Origin: Frankiales bacterium | GTDB taxonomy: Bacteria > Actinomycetota > Actinomycetes > Mycobacteriales > SCTD01 | Direction of reading: 5' to 3' | DNA length: 7,128 nt | NCBI GenBank assembly: GCA_025464915.1 | Contig: JAODNF010000125.1 | Location: 1-7,128, forward strand | Part shown: positions 1-5,292 of the stretch, piece after piece | How positions within the stretch are numbered: position 1 is the stretch's first letter | Layout of the letters: every line of letters begins with the position of its first letter | Notes under the pieces: model-generated | Database searches by the model: none | Seen by the model: the letters and a program-made list of their open reading frames with translations, nothing else | What the model was told of the DNA's origin: nothing | Position numbers and translations under genes: made by a program

Positions 1-721
1 GCCACCGCAGATCCAGCCCGAGCTCGTCCCCCATCACGTGGCGATCGTGATGGACGGCAACGGCCGCTGGGCCAAGGAGCGCGGCCTGCCTCGCACCGCC
101 GGACACGAGCAGGGTGAGTCCTCGCTGTTCGACGTCGTCGAGGGCGCGATCGAGGTCGGCGTCGAGTGGATCAGCGCCTACGCCTTCTCGACGGAGAACT
201 GGCGGCGCTCGCCCGAGGAGGTCCGGTTCCTCATGGGATTCAACCGCGACGTCATCCGGCGGCGCCGCGACGAGATGAACGAGCTCGGTGTGCGGGTGCG
301 GTGGGCCGGACGCCGACCGCGGCTGTGGCGCTCCGTCATCGCGGAGCTCGAGGAGGCGGAGCGCCTCACCAAGCGCAACAAGAGACTGACGCTCACGATG
401 TGCGTCAACTACGGCGGCCGGGCCGAGATCGCCGACGCTGCAAGGCTTCTCGCCCTCGACGTCGCGGCCGGGAAGCTCAACCCGGAAAAGGTCGACGAGA
501 GGGTGCTGGCCCGTTACCTCGACGAGCCAGACATGCCCGACGTCGACCTGTTCCTGCGGACCTCGGGGGAGCAGCGCACGTCGAACTTCCTGCTCTGGCA
601 GTCTGCCTACGCCGAGATGGTGTTCGTCCCGGAGCTGTGGCCCGACGTCGACCGTCGGGTGCTGTGGCGGGCCTGCCAGACCTACAACGAACGGGACCGC
701 CGCTATGGGAGTGCGAAGTGA
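1..721 (+). CDS. uppS: Isoprenyl (polyprenyl) diphosphate synthase, cis-type, UppS family; 5' end missing
   Basis: Cis-prenyltransferase that condenses isopentenyl diphosphate units onto an allylic diphosphate, giving the C50/C55 lipid carrier for peptidoglycan and other envelope polymers; cytosolic or membrane-peripheral. The frame is open from base 2, so the gene begins outside the window; about 239 codons are visible against a usual length near 250-260. Family signatures are clear: HHVAIVMDGNGRWA (residues about 11-24 of the visible part), which carries the catalytic Asp; a GHxxG segment; AFSTENWRRSPEEV; and near the C-terminus RTSGEQRTSNFLLWQSAYAE, with the Arg and Glu that bind the isopentenyl diphosphate. 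The GTG at 38 falls inside the first conserved block, so it is not the true start. It ends in TGA at 719-721, with the VOC gene beginning 7-10 bases later on the same strand. Whether the product is C50 or C55 cannot be read from the sequence. Confidence 0.96.
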   Translation, partial: PPQIQPELVPHHVAIVMDGNGRWAKERGLPRTAGHEQGESSLFDVVEGAIEVGVEWISAYAFSTENWRRSPEEVRFLMGFNRDVIRRRRDEMNELGVRVRWAGRRPRLWRSVIAELEEAERLTKRNKRLTLTMCVNYGGRAEIADAARLLALDVAAGKLNPEKVDERVLARYLDEPDMPDVDLFLRTSGEQRTSNFLLWQSAYAEMVFVPELWPDVDRRVLWRACQTYNERDRRYGSAK

Positions 722-731
722 TCAGCCTGTG

Positions 732-1085
732 ATGCGCTTGCACCACGTCAACGTGGTCGTGCCGCCGGGCTGCACCGACGAGGTCGTGGGCTTCTACGAG
801 CTGCTCGGCCTCACCCGGCTGGCCAAGCCGACCGAGGGCGTCTCGCAGTCCGGCGCCTGGTTCTCGTTCCCCGGCGGCGAGCACCAGCTGCACGTGAGCG
901 AGCGCGAGGGCGCGGTCAACGCCGACCAGCACTTCGCCGTCACCGTCGACGACCTCGACGCCCTGGTGGTCCGGCTCCGCGACGAGGGCCACCCCTTCGA
1001 GCGCAAGGCGGACGTCCTCGGTGCCCGTCGAGGCAACACCGCAGACCCTCGAGGCAACACCGTCGAGCTCATGGAGCAGCGCTAG
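732..1085 (+). CDS. VOC superfamily (glyoxalase / bleomycin-resistance fold) protein
   Basis: A 117-residue single-domain protein with the paired beta-alpha-beta-beta-beta pattern of the vicinal-oxygen-chelate fold. Possible metal ligands sit where small VOC enzymes such as FosA have them: His5 (LHHVNV), His67 (ADQHFAV) and Glu112 (DPRGNTVELME). The FYELLGL segment (residues 21-27) and the DPxGNxxEL ending are typical of the superfamily. Substrate cannot be assigned; glyoxalase, thiol transferase and dioxygenase members all look like this. The start is uncertain. ATG at 732 gives the usual VOC N-terminus, GTG at 729 adds one residue, and ATG at 705 would add nine residues and overlap uppS. 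The only purine-rich stretch upstream is GAAGTGA (714-720). It is probably co-transcribed with uppS. Its last 17 bases overlap the convergent SRPBCC gene. Confidence 0.85.
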   Translation: MRLHHVNVVVPPGCTDEVVGFYELLGLTRLAKPTEGVSQSGAWFSFPGGEHQLHVSEREGAVNADQHFAVTVDDLDALVVRLRDEGHPFERKADVLGARRGNTADPRGNTVELMEQR

Positions 1086-1512
1086 AGACGGCGGCGAGGT
1101 ACGACGGGAGCAGGGCGGTCCAGCCTCCGGCGTTGGCCTCGCGGTACGTGGCTGCCTCGGCGCCGAGGCGCTCCCACCCGGTCTGCCGGATGCTCAGCAG
1201 CGTCCCCGACGGACCCGGGTCGAAGGTGATCGTGACGTCGGTGGCCTCGTCGCGGGAGCGCCCGATGTGCCAGCGGTAGCTGAAGGAGCGCGGCGGCGCC
1301 CACTCCGTCACCTCGCCGAAGACGATGACCTCGCCGGAGGAGGTCGTCTCGAGCAGCCGGCCCCCGACGTACCCCTCCAGCGAGACGACGGTCGCTGGGT
1401 CGTGACTGACGCTGTGGCCCTTGGGCCACCAGGACGGCATCCGCGTGGTCCAGACCTCGAACGCGTGCGCTGGGGAGCAGGCCAGCTCGTACGACAGCTC
1501 GAGCGGGGTCAC
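1069..1512 (-). CDS. SRPBCC / AHSA1-type (START-like) ligand-binding domain protein
   Basis: A 147-residue protein of the Aha1-C-terminal-like branch of the SRPBCC (START/Bet v 1) superfamily, which forms a deep hydrophobic pocket for small ligands. Supporting signs are the start ELSYELACSPAHAFEVW (residues about 5-21), then WWPKGHSV, EGYVGGRLLE, a WAPPRSFSYRWH block, an alternating TDVTITF strand, and a C-terminal helix after the GW-E segment. The GTG start at 1512 is chosen because it forms a GTGA overlap with the stop of arsR (1509-1511) and places the conserved N-terminal strand at the beginning; a longer frame from 1557 has no homology-like sequence. Genes of this family are often paired with ArsR-type repressors, as here. 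Ligand and reaction are unknown. It is the last gene of the cassette, and its stop lies inside the convergent VOC gene. Confidence 0.88.
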   Translation of the reverse strand: MTPLELSYELACSPAHAFEVWTTRMPSWWPKGHSVSHDPATVVSLEGYVGGRLLETTSSGEVIVFGEVTEWAPPRSFSYRWHIGRSRDEATDVTITFDPGPSGTLLSIRQTGWERLGAEAATYREANAGGWTALLPSYLAAVSSAAP

Positions 1513-1802
1513 GTGTTCTCCGCGAGCAGCCGGAACCGCCCGACCGCCTCGCCCCACACGTCGGCGAAGAACGCCTGGACCTCGGCGATGCCCTCGTCGT
1601 GCAGCCGGTAGATCCGCCGAGTGCCCTGCGGCTCCTCGACGACCAGTCCTGCCTCCTTCAGCAGCCGCAGGTGCCGAGAGACCGCGGGCCGGCTGATCGG
1701 CAGCCGCGACGCGACCTCGCCCACGGACTGACCGCCCGCGCCGAGCAGGCTGAGGATGGCCCGCCGGTGCGGGTCGCCGAGCGCCTCGAAGGCTGAGCTC
1801 AC
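1509..1802 (-). CDS. ArsR/SmtB-family winged-helix repressor, non-metal type
   Basis: A 97-residue DNA-binding protein, typical length for a minimal ArsR dimer. The opening AFEALGDPHRRAILSLL (residues 4-20) is the classic ArsR first helix. SVGEVASRLPISRPAVSRHL (26-45) is the helix-turn-helix with recognition helix about 37-48, and the wing follows (GTRRIYRL, 60-67). It contains no cysteine and neither the ELCVxD site nor an evident C-terminal His/Asp pair, so it is unlikely to sense metal despite lying near zur. It more resembles the ArsR regulators encoded beside SRPBCC proteins. Start at GTG 1802 is set by the 4-base overlap with the upstream stop (1799-1801); the longer frame from 1955 is a shadow of the upstream gene. 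It probably represses its own cassette through the twin inverted repeats at 2465-2497. The inducer is unknown. Confidence 0.93.
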   Translation of the reverse strand: MSSAFEALGDPHRRAILSLLGAGGQSVGEVASRLPISRPAVSRHLRLLKEAGLVVEEPQGTRRIYRLHDEGIAEVQAFFADVWGEAVGRFRLLAENT

Positions 1803-2167
1803 AGCGCTCTCATCCGGTCGTTGCGGGGCGAGTGCTCCACCTCGGCGAGACCGAGGACCTCGAGGACCGGCGGGACGTACATCCCGAAGCGGCCGCGGTA
1901 GCCCTTGCGCAGGCCGTACCAGCCGCCGACGGGGTTGTCCGTCGCCCGGCCCCATCCCTCGACGGTGCCCTCCTTCGCGGGCTTCTGCTCGTCGGCGGAG
2001 CCGAGCGGCACCCAGTCGCCGACGCTCTTCAGCCAGAGGTGCAGGTCCTCGACGCAGCGGGCCTGGTAGCTGAGCTTGGTCGTGCCGACCTGGCAGTGCA
2101 GGACGCCGTCCTCGAGATGCGCGGTGTAGGTCGCGCCGCCGCTGGGCGTGGTCAGCTCCCAGGTCAC
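1799..2167 (-). CDS. Conserved-looking hypothetical protein, 122 residues, function unknown
   Basis: I do not recognise a named domain. The protein is soluble (no signal peptide or membrane segment) and rich in Trp and Gly. The N-terminal half reads as alternating beta strands (ATYTAHLEDGVLHCQVGTTK, residues 12-31). A short helical part (VEDLHLWLKSVGDW, 39-52) follows, and the C-terminal half carries a distinctive motif, NPVGGWYGLRKGYRGRFGMY (78-97), then PPVLEVLGLAEVEH and a basic end, RNDRMRAL. This pattern suggests a real, conserved actinobacterial family. Coding is supported by codon bias and by position: GTG start at 2167 overlaps the stop of the ABM-like gene (2164-2166), and its own stop overlaps the arsR start (1800-1802). 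It has two cysteines (25 and 38). It is presumably co-regulated with ArsR and the SRPBCC protein; no reaction can be proposed. Confidence 0.8.
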   Translation of the reverse strand: MTWELTTPSGGATYTAHLEDGVLHCQVGTTKLSYQARCVEDLHLWLKSVGDWVPLGSADEQKPAKEGTVEGWGRATDNPVGGWYGLRKGYRGRFGMYVPPVLEVLGLAEVEHSPRNDRMRAL

Positions 2168-2451
2168 GGGTAGGACCCCACGAGGGTCGCCGGCAGAGCG
2201 GTCGGCGGGGCCTGGACCCGGTCGGCGAGGTCGGCCGTGAAGGCCTGGAACGCCGGGCTCTCGAACAGCGGGTTGGCGGCAGCGGTCACCTCGGCGACGT
2301 GGACGAAGGTGTCGTCCTCGAGCCGGAACACCTTGTAGGACAGGCCTTCCGGACGGGTCTCGGCCAGCTCTGCCATCACCTTCTCGACGAGTGCGGCGTT
2401 CTCGTCCGCGCGGCCGGGCTTCGGGTGGTAGCGCACGACGGTCGTCGGCAT
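2164..2451 (-). CDS. Small dimeric alpha/beta-barrel (ABM-like) protein, first gene of the ArsR cassette
   Basis: A 95-residue protein whose pattern, strand (TTVVRYHPKPGRADE), helix (NAALVEKVMAELAETRP), strand (GLSYKVFRLED), strand (TFVHVAEVTA) and helix (SPAFQAFTADLADRV), matches the ferredoxin-like fold of the antibiotic-biosynthesis-monooxygenase / dimeric alpha-beta barrel group. Members include cofactor-free oxygenases, heme-degrading enzymes and many proteins of unknown role; no catalytic residue here decides which. ATG at 2451 is well supported: AGGAGG (complement of 2457-2462) lies 5 bases upstream, the strongest ribosome-binding site in the window. It heads the four-gene minus-strand cassette and lies 42 bases after zur, but the operator and promoter in that gap suggest its own transcription start. 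Confidence 0.82.
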   Translation of the reverse strand: MPTTVVRYHPKPGRADENAALVEKVMAELAETRPEGLSYKVFRLEDDTFVHVAEVTAAANPLFESPAFQAFTADLADRVQAPPTALPATLVGSYP

Positions 2452-2456
2452 GGAGA

Positions 2457-2462
2457 CCTCCT
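2457..2462 (-). promoter_or_regulatory. Ribosome-binding site of the ABM-like gene
   Basis: Read on the minus strand this is AGGAGG, a full Shine-Dalgarno match, five bases before the ATG at 2451. It fixes the start of the first cassette gene. It contrasts with the downstream cassette genes, which rely on GTGA overlaps. Confidence 0.85.
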
Positions 2463-2464
2463 CG

Positions 2465-2480
2465 GTAACCTCAGGGCTAC
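2465..2480. promoter_or_regulatory. Second operator copy, imperfect inverted repeat (probable ArsR site)
   Basis: GTAACC-TCAG-GGCTAC has the same layout as the perfect site at 2482-2497, with one mismatch in the right arm (GGCTAC instead of GGTTAC). It begins 17 bases from its partner and covers the expected transcription start and part of the -10 element. Binding by the cassette's ArsR protein is inferred from position and symmetry. Confidence 0.65.
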
Positions 2481-2508
2481 CGTAACCTAGAGGTTACCGA
2501 CATGTCGA
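2479..2508 (-). promoter_or_regulatory. Predicted promoter of the ArsR cassette
   Basis: On the minus strand TCGACA (2508 down to 2503; five of six matches to TTGACA) and TACGGT (2484 down to 2479; fits TAnnnT) are separated by 18 bases. Transcription would start near 2472, giving a leader of about 20 bases containing the AGGAGG site. The -35 lies inside the 3' end of zur. The twin inverted repeats sit in the spacer and over the start point, where a bound repressor would block polymerase. Prediction by eye. Confidence 0.5.
2482..2497. promoter_or_regulatory. Perfect 16-bp inverted repeat, probable ArsR operator
   Basis: GTAACCTAGAGGTTAC has perfect 7-base arms (GTAACCT / AGGTTAC) around a two-base centre. 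Its size and symmetry suit an ArsR-family dimer. As I recall, GTAACC-N4-GGTTAC-like sites are known for ArsR regulators of the SRPBCC-associated type. It overlaps the TAA stop codon of zur (2494-2496) and lies between the predicted -35 and -10 elements of the cassette promoter. Confidence 0.75.
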
Positions 2509-2871
2509 GCAGGTGCCGAAGACCTCGAGGGTGTGGCTCACGTCGTCGTAGCCGTGCTCGGCTGCGATCGCCTCGGCCCAGGCCTCGACGGCCGGGCCGG
2601 TGACCTCGACGGTCGCACCGCACGTCCGGCACACCAGGTGGTGGTGGTGGTCGCCGGCCTCGCAGGCGCGGTAGACGGCCTCCCCGTCATCGGTGCGGAG
2701 CACGTCCACCTCGCCGGCCTCGGCGAGCGCCTGCAGGTGCCGGTAGACGGTGGTGAGCCCGACCGGCTCGCCGTCGTGCCGCAGCACGTCGTGCAGCGCC
2801 TGGGCGCTGGTGAAGCCGCCCTGCCTGCCGAGGGCGCCCGCGACGGCGGCCCGCTGCCTCGTCATCTTCAT
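2494..2871 (-). CDS. zur: Zinc uptake regulator Zur (Fur family)
   Basis: Zinc-responsive repressor: when zinc is plentiful the dimer binds Zur boxes and shuts off zinc uptake genes. The 125 residues show the Fur winged helix (TRQRAAVAGAL, FTSAQALHDVL, VGLTTVYRHLQALAEAG, residues 4-53) followed by the dimerisation domain. Two CxxC pairs (Cys81/84 in HHHHLVCRTCG and Cys121/124 at the C-terminus) form the structural zinc site. Asp56, Cys70, His76 and His78 match by alignment the regulatory zinc ligands described for M. tuberculosis FurB/Zur. Zur is preferred over Fur because it lies in the znu operon and matches actinobacterial Zur. Start at ATG 2871 is set by the ATGA overlap with the znuB stop; GTG at 2883 would add four residues. 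As last gene of the operon it probably regulates itself. Confidence 0.95.
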   Translation of the reverse strand: MKMTRQRAAVAGALGRQGGFTSAQALHDVLRHDGEPVGLTTVYRHLQALAEAGEVDVLRTDDGEAVYRACEAGDHHHHLVCRTCGATVEVTGPAVEAWAEAIAAEHGYDDVSHTLEVFGTCSTCR

Positions 2872-3671
2872 GCCCGCACCCACTTCCGGCTGACGGCGGC
2901 GACGAGGAACGCCGCGAGCGACAGCATCACGATCGATCCGCCGGGCGGCACATCGGCGTAGTAGCTGACGACGAGACCGCCGACGCTCATGACGGACCCG
3001 AGCAGGCAGGCGCCGTAGAGGGTGCCCTTGAACGATCGGGCGACCAGCTGCACGGTGGCGACCGGCACCACCATCAGGGCGCTGACGAGCAGGAGCCCGA
3101 CCGTGCGCATCGCGACGGTGACGGTGACGGCGGCGCCGACGGCGACGAGCAGGTTGAGGAACCGCACCGGCATCCCCGACACCCGCGCGACGTCCTCGTC
3201 CTGGCAGACCGCGAACAGCTCGCGCAGGAACAGCGCCATCGTGAGGAGCACGACTGCCGACAGCGTGACGATGACGGCGAGGTCGCCGTCCGAGACGCTC
3301 GACAGCGACCCGAACAGGTAGCCCCCGAGGGCGCTGCTGGTGCCGCCTGCGAGCTTGATGAGGATCGAGCCGCCGGCCAGGCCGCCGTAGAACAGCAGCG
3401 CGAGGGCCACGTCCCCGGAGGCCGCGGCGCGCTCGCGCACGATCTCGATGACGACGGCCCCGACGACGCTGACGACGACGGCCGTGAGGACGGGAGAGGT
3501 ACGCAGGAGCACCCCGAGCCCGACGCCGGTGAAGGCGACATGGCCGATGCCGTCGCCGGTCAGCGACAGCCGTCGCTGGACGAGGAAGGTCCCGATGGAC
3601 GGCGCGGCCAGGCCGACGACGAACGCGGCGATCAGGCCGCGGCGCATGAAGTCGAACGCGAGGATGGTCAT
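2868..3671 (-). CDS. znuB: Zinc ABC transporter, membrane permease ZnuB
   Basis: Integral membrane subunit (267 residues) of the ABC-3 family, which forms the dimeric channel passing zinc delivered by ZnuA into the cytoplasm. The sequence is a series of hydrophobic segments (about seven to nine) separated by short polar loops. The family block LTGDGIGHVAFTGVGLGVLL (residues 37-56) lies near the N-terminus, and the ABC-ATPase contact region LFLRELFAVCQDEDVARVSG is in the middle. The C-terminal PPGGSIVMLSLAAFLVA segment is also characteristic. ABC-3 permeases move zinc, manganese or iron; zinc is assigned from zur, ZnuA and operon context, not from residues in this protein. ATG at 3671 overlaps the znuC stop (ATGA), and its stop overlaps the zur ATG, which suggests coupled translation. 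Confidence 0.95.
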   Translation of the reverse strand: MTILAFDFMRRGLIAAFVVGLAAPSIGTFLVQRRLSLTGDGIGHVAFTGVGLGVLLRTSPVLTAVVVSVVGAVVIEIVRERAAASGDVALALLFYGGLAGGSILIKLAGGTSSALGGYLFGSLSSVSDGDLAVIVTLSAVVLLTMALFLRELFAVCQDEDVARVSGMPVRFLNLLVAVGAAVTVTVAMRTVGLLLVSALMVVPVATVQLVARSFKGTLYGACLLGSVMSVGGLVVSYYADVPPGGSIVMLSLAAFLVAAVSRKWVRA

Positions 3672-4429
3672 CGGTCCAGCCCGAACGTCGAGGACGACGG
3701 CGGGTCGGCGTGCGGGTGCTGGTGCACGTGGTCGGGGTGGTCGTGGTGCGGGTCTGGCTGCGGCGGCGGCCCGTCGGACTGCACCCGGCCCTGCGACATC
3801 ACCACCGCACGGCGGATGAGGGAGGCGAGCGGCCCGAGCTCGTGGGCCACCAGCACCACCGACCCGCCCGCGTTCGACAGGTGCCCGAGAGCGCCGGCCA
3901 AGGTGTCCTGCGAGTCGGCGTCTACGCCCGCGGTCGGCTCGTCGAGGACCAGCACCTCCGGCTCGCCCGCCAGAGCGCGGGCGATGAGCACCCGCTGCTG
4001 CTGCCCGCCGGACAGCGTCGTTACGGCGTCGCCGACGCGGTGGCTGAGCCCGACGTCTTCGAGGGCGTGGTCAACGGCAGCCTGGTCGGCCTTCGAGAAG
4101 CGCCGGAAGCGGGACAGCCGGCCGGTGCGACCCGAGGCCACGACCTCGCCGACGGTCGCCGGCACCCCACCGCCGACAGACAGCCGCTGCGGCACGTAGC
4201 CGAGCCGCGGCCACTGGCGGAACTGCCGGACGGGAGTGTCGAAGACCCGCAGATCGCCTGCTGCCAAGGGGTTGAGACCCACGAGGGTGCGGACGAGCGT
4301 GGTCTTGCCGGACCCGTTGGCGCCGAGGATCGCGACGAACTCTCCCTCGTCCACCGTGACGCTGACGTCCTCGAGGATGCGCCGCCCACCGAGGGCGACC
4401 GTGCCGTGCTGGAGGTCGAAGACGCTCAC
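3668..4429 (-). CDS. znuC: Zinc ABC transporter, ATPase ZnuC with histidine-rich tail
   Basis: Cytoplasmic ATPase (253 residues) that powers ZnuB. All ABC elements are present: Walker A GANGSGKT (36-43), Q-loop Gln81 (GYVPQR), signature LSGGQ (139-143), Walker B VLVLDE (159-164) with catalytic Glu164, D-loop and H-loop His196. After the catalytic core comes a Pro/His/Asp tail (about 221-244) with seven histidines between 228 and 240, then a short Ser-rich end. This is a plausible zinc-binding appendage. GTG at 4429 is chosen because it overlaps the znuA stop (GTGA) and gives the normal start SVFDLQHGTVALGGRRIL; the open frame continues upstream to 5248 only as a shadow of znuA. The stop overlaps the znuB ATG. 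Confidence 0.95.
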   Translation of the reverse strand: MSVFDLQHGTVALGGRRILEDVSVTVDEGEFVAILGANGSGKTTLVRTLVGLNPLAAGDLRVFDTPVRQFRQWPRLGYVPQRLSVGGGVPATVGEVVASGRTGRLSRFRRFSKADQAAVDHALEDVGLSHRVGDAVTTLSGGQQQRVLIARALAGEPEVLVLDEPTAGVDADSQDTLAGALGHLSNAGGSVVLVAHELGPLASLIRRAVVMSQGRVQSDGPPPQPDPHHDHPDHVHQHPHADPPSSSTFGLDR

Positions 4430-5286
4430 CGCGTGCACCCCAGGGCGAGTCGGAGCGCGGCAGCGTTGCGGCGCTGCACGGACAGGTAGTCGTCGGCCCC
4501 GTGGACGCCCTCGACCGGGTCGAGCACGGCGGTCCTCGCCCCGATCTCCGCGGCCACCGTCTTCGCGACCTTGGGGTCGACCAGCGACTCGAAGAAGATC
4601 GTCGTGACGGAGTTCTTCCGGGCGTACTCGGCCACCTCGGCGAGCTTCTTGGGCGTCGGCTCCTCGTCGGGGGAGACCCCCGTGATCCCGCGCTGCGTCA
4701 GGCCGTAGCGCGCCGCGAGGTAGCCGAAGGCGCTGTGGCTGGTGACGATCTCGTGCCGCGCGCACCCCATCAGGTCCGACTGGTAGAGCGTGTCGATCGC
4801 CTGCAGGTCCTTCTTCACGGCGTCGGCGTTCGCCTTGTACGCGGTCGCGTGCGACGCGTCCTTGTCGGAGAGCCGCGCTGCCAGGGCGTCGGCAGCCGCC
4901 TCCATCCGGACCGGGTCGAGCCAGATGTGCGGGTCCTTCGCGGTCTGCCCACCGCCCGTCGTCAGCGCCTGCTGCGTGACGACGGTGCCGAGGTCGAGGC
5001 CCTGCTTGCCGCCGCCGAGCGCGTCGTCGACAGACGGCTGGAAGCCCTTCAGGTAGACGACGACCGCGGCCTGCTCGACCAGCCCGACCTGCTTCGGCGA
5101 GAGCTCGACGTCGTGCGGCTCCGCACCCGGGGGCACCAGGCCGGTGACGTCGACGGCGCTGCCGCCGACCCGCTCGGCGAGCCACTGGAACGGGTACGCC
5201 GAGGCGACCACCTGCACCTTGCCGTCGTGGGCGAACCCGCTGGTGCACCCCGCGAGCAGGACGAGCGGGAGGAGGCGGCGGCGCAT
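4426..5286 (-). CDS. znuA: Zinc ABC transporter, substrate-binding lipoprotein ZnuA
   Basis: Extracellular, membrane-anchored cluster A-I solute-binding protein (286 residues) that captures zinc for ZnuB. A short signal peptide (three Arg, then LLPLVLL) ends in lipobox LAGC, with lipidated Cys14. Probable metal ligands are His58 (PPGAEPHD), His120 (DPHIWLDP) and His184 (TSHSAFGY), with Asp256 (VLDPVEG) as possible fourth ligand. The order and spacing match ZnuA/TroA-type proteins. The histidine-rich loop usually found just before the DPHxWLDP motif in ZnuA is absent (TTGGGQTAKDPH here). Cys175 and Cys284 could form a disulfide. ATG at 5286 is preferred because it gives the compact signal peptide; TTG at 5298 is possible. 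The ribosome-binding site is weak (G-rich only). First gene of the znuACB-zur operon, downstream of a Zur-box-like site. Confidence 0.94.
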   Translation of the reverse strand: MRRRLLPLVLLAGCTSGFAHDGKVQVVASAYPFQWLAERVGGSAVDVTGLVPPGAEPHDVELSPKQVGLVEQAAVVVYLKGFQPSVDDALGGGKQGLDLGTVVTQQALTTGGGQTAKDPHIWLDPVRMEAAADALAARLSDKDASHATAYKANADAVKKDLQAIDTLYQSDLMGCARHEIVTSHSAFGYLAARYGLTQRGITGVSPDEEPTPKKLAEVAEYARKNSVTTIFFESLVDPKVAKTVAAEIGARTAVLDPVEGVHGADDYLSVQRRNAAALRLALGCTR

Positions 5287-5292
5287 GCCGCC

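Noticed and set aside
166..732. Plus-strand open frame inside uppS
   Set aside because: It is a +2/+3 shadow with Arg/Ala/Pro-rich composition and no domain, while uppS motifs are unambiguous in the other frame.
1509..1802. ArsR protein as an SmtB-like zinc sensor, as found beside zur in M. tuberculosis
   Set aside because: It has no cysteine and no recognisable metal-site residues, and its length and partner gene fit the SRPBCC-associated class instead.
2498..2507. 10-bp palindrome CGACATGTCG just upstream of the ArsR operator
   Set aside because: It encodes the conserved last Cys of Zur and overlaps the predicted -35. It is short enough to be chance and has no second copy.
2638..2652. GGT/GTG-rich simple repeat in zur
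   Set aside because: It encodes the conserved HHHH stretch before the first CxxC of Fur-family proteins, so it is explained by coding.
4430..5248. Long minus-strand open frame joined in phase upstream of znuC
   Set aside because: Its sequence is Arg/Gly-rich and low-information, and it is antiphase to the clear znuA frame on the same strand. znuC starts at GTG 4429 by the overlap with the znuA stop.
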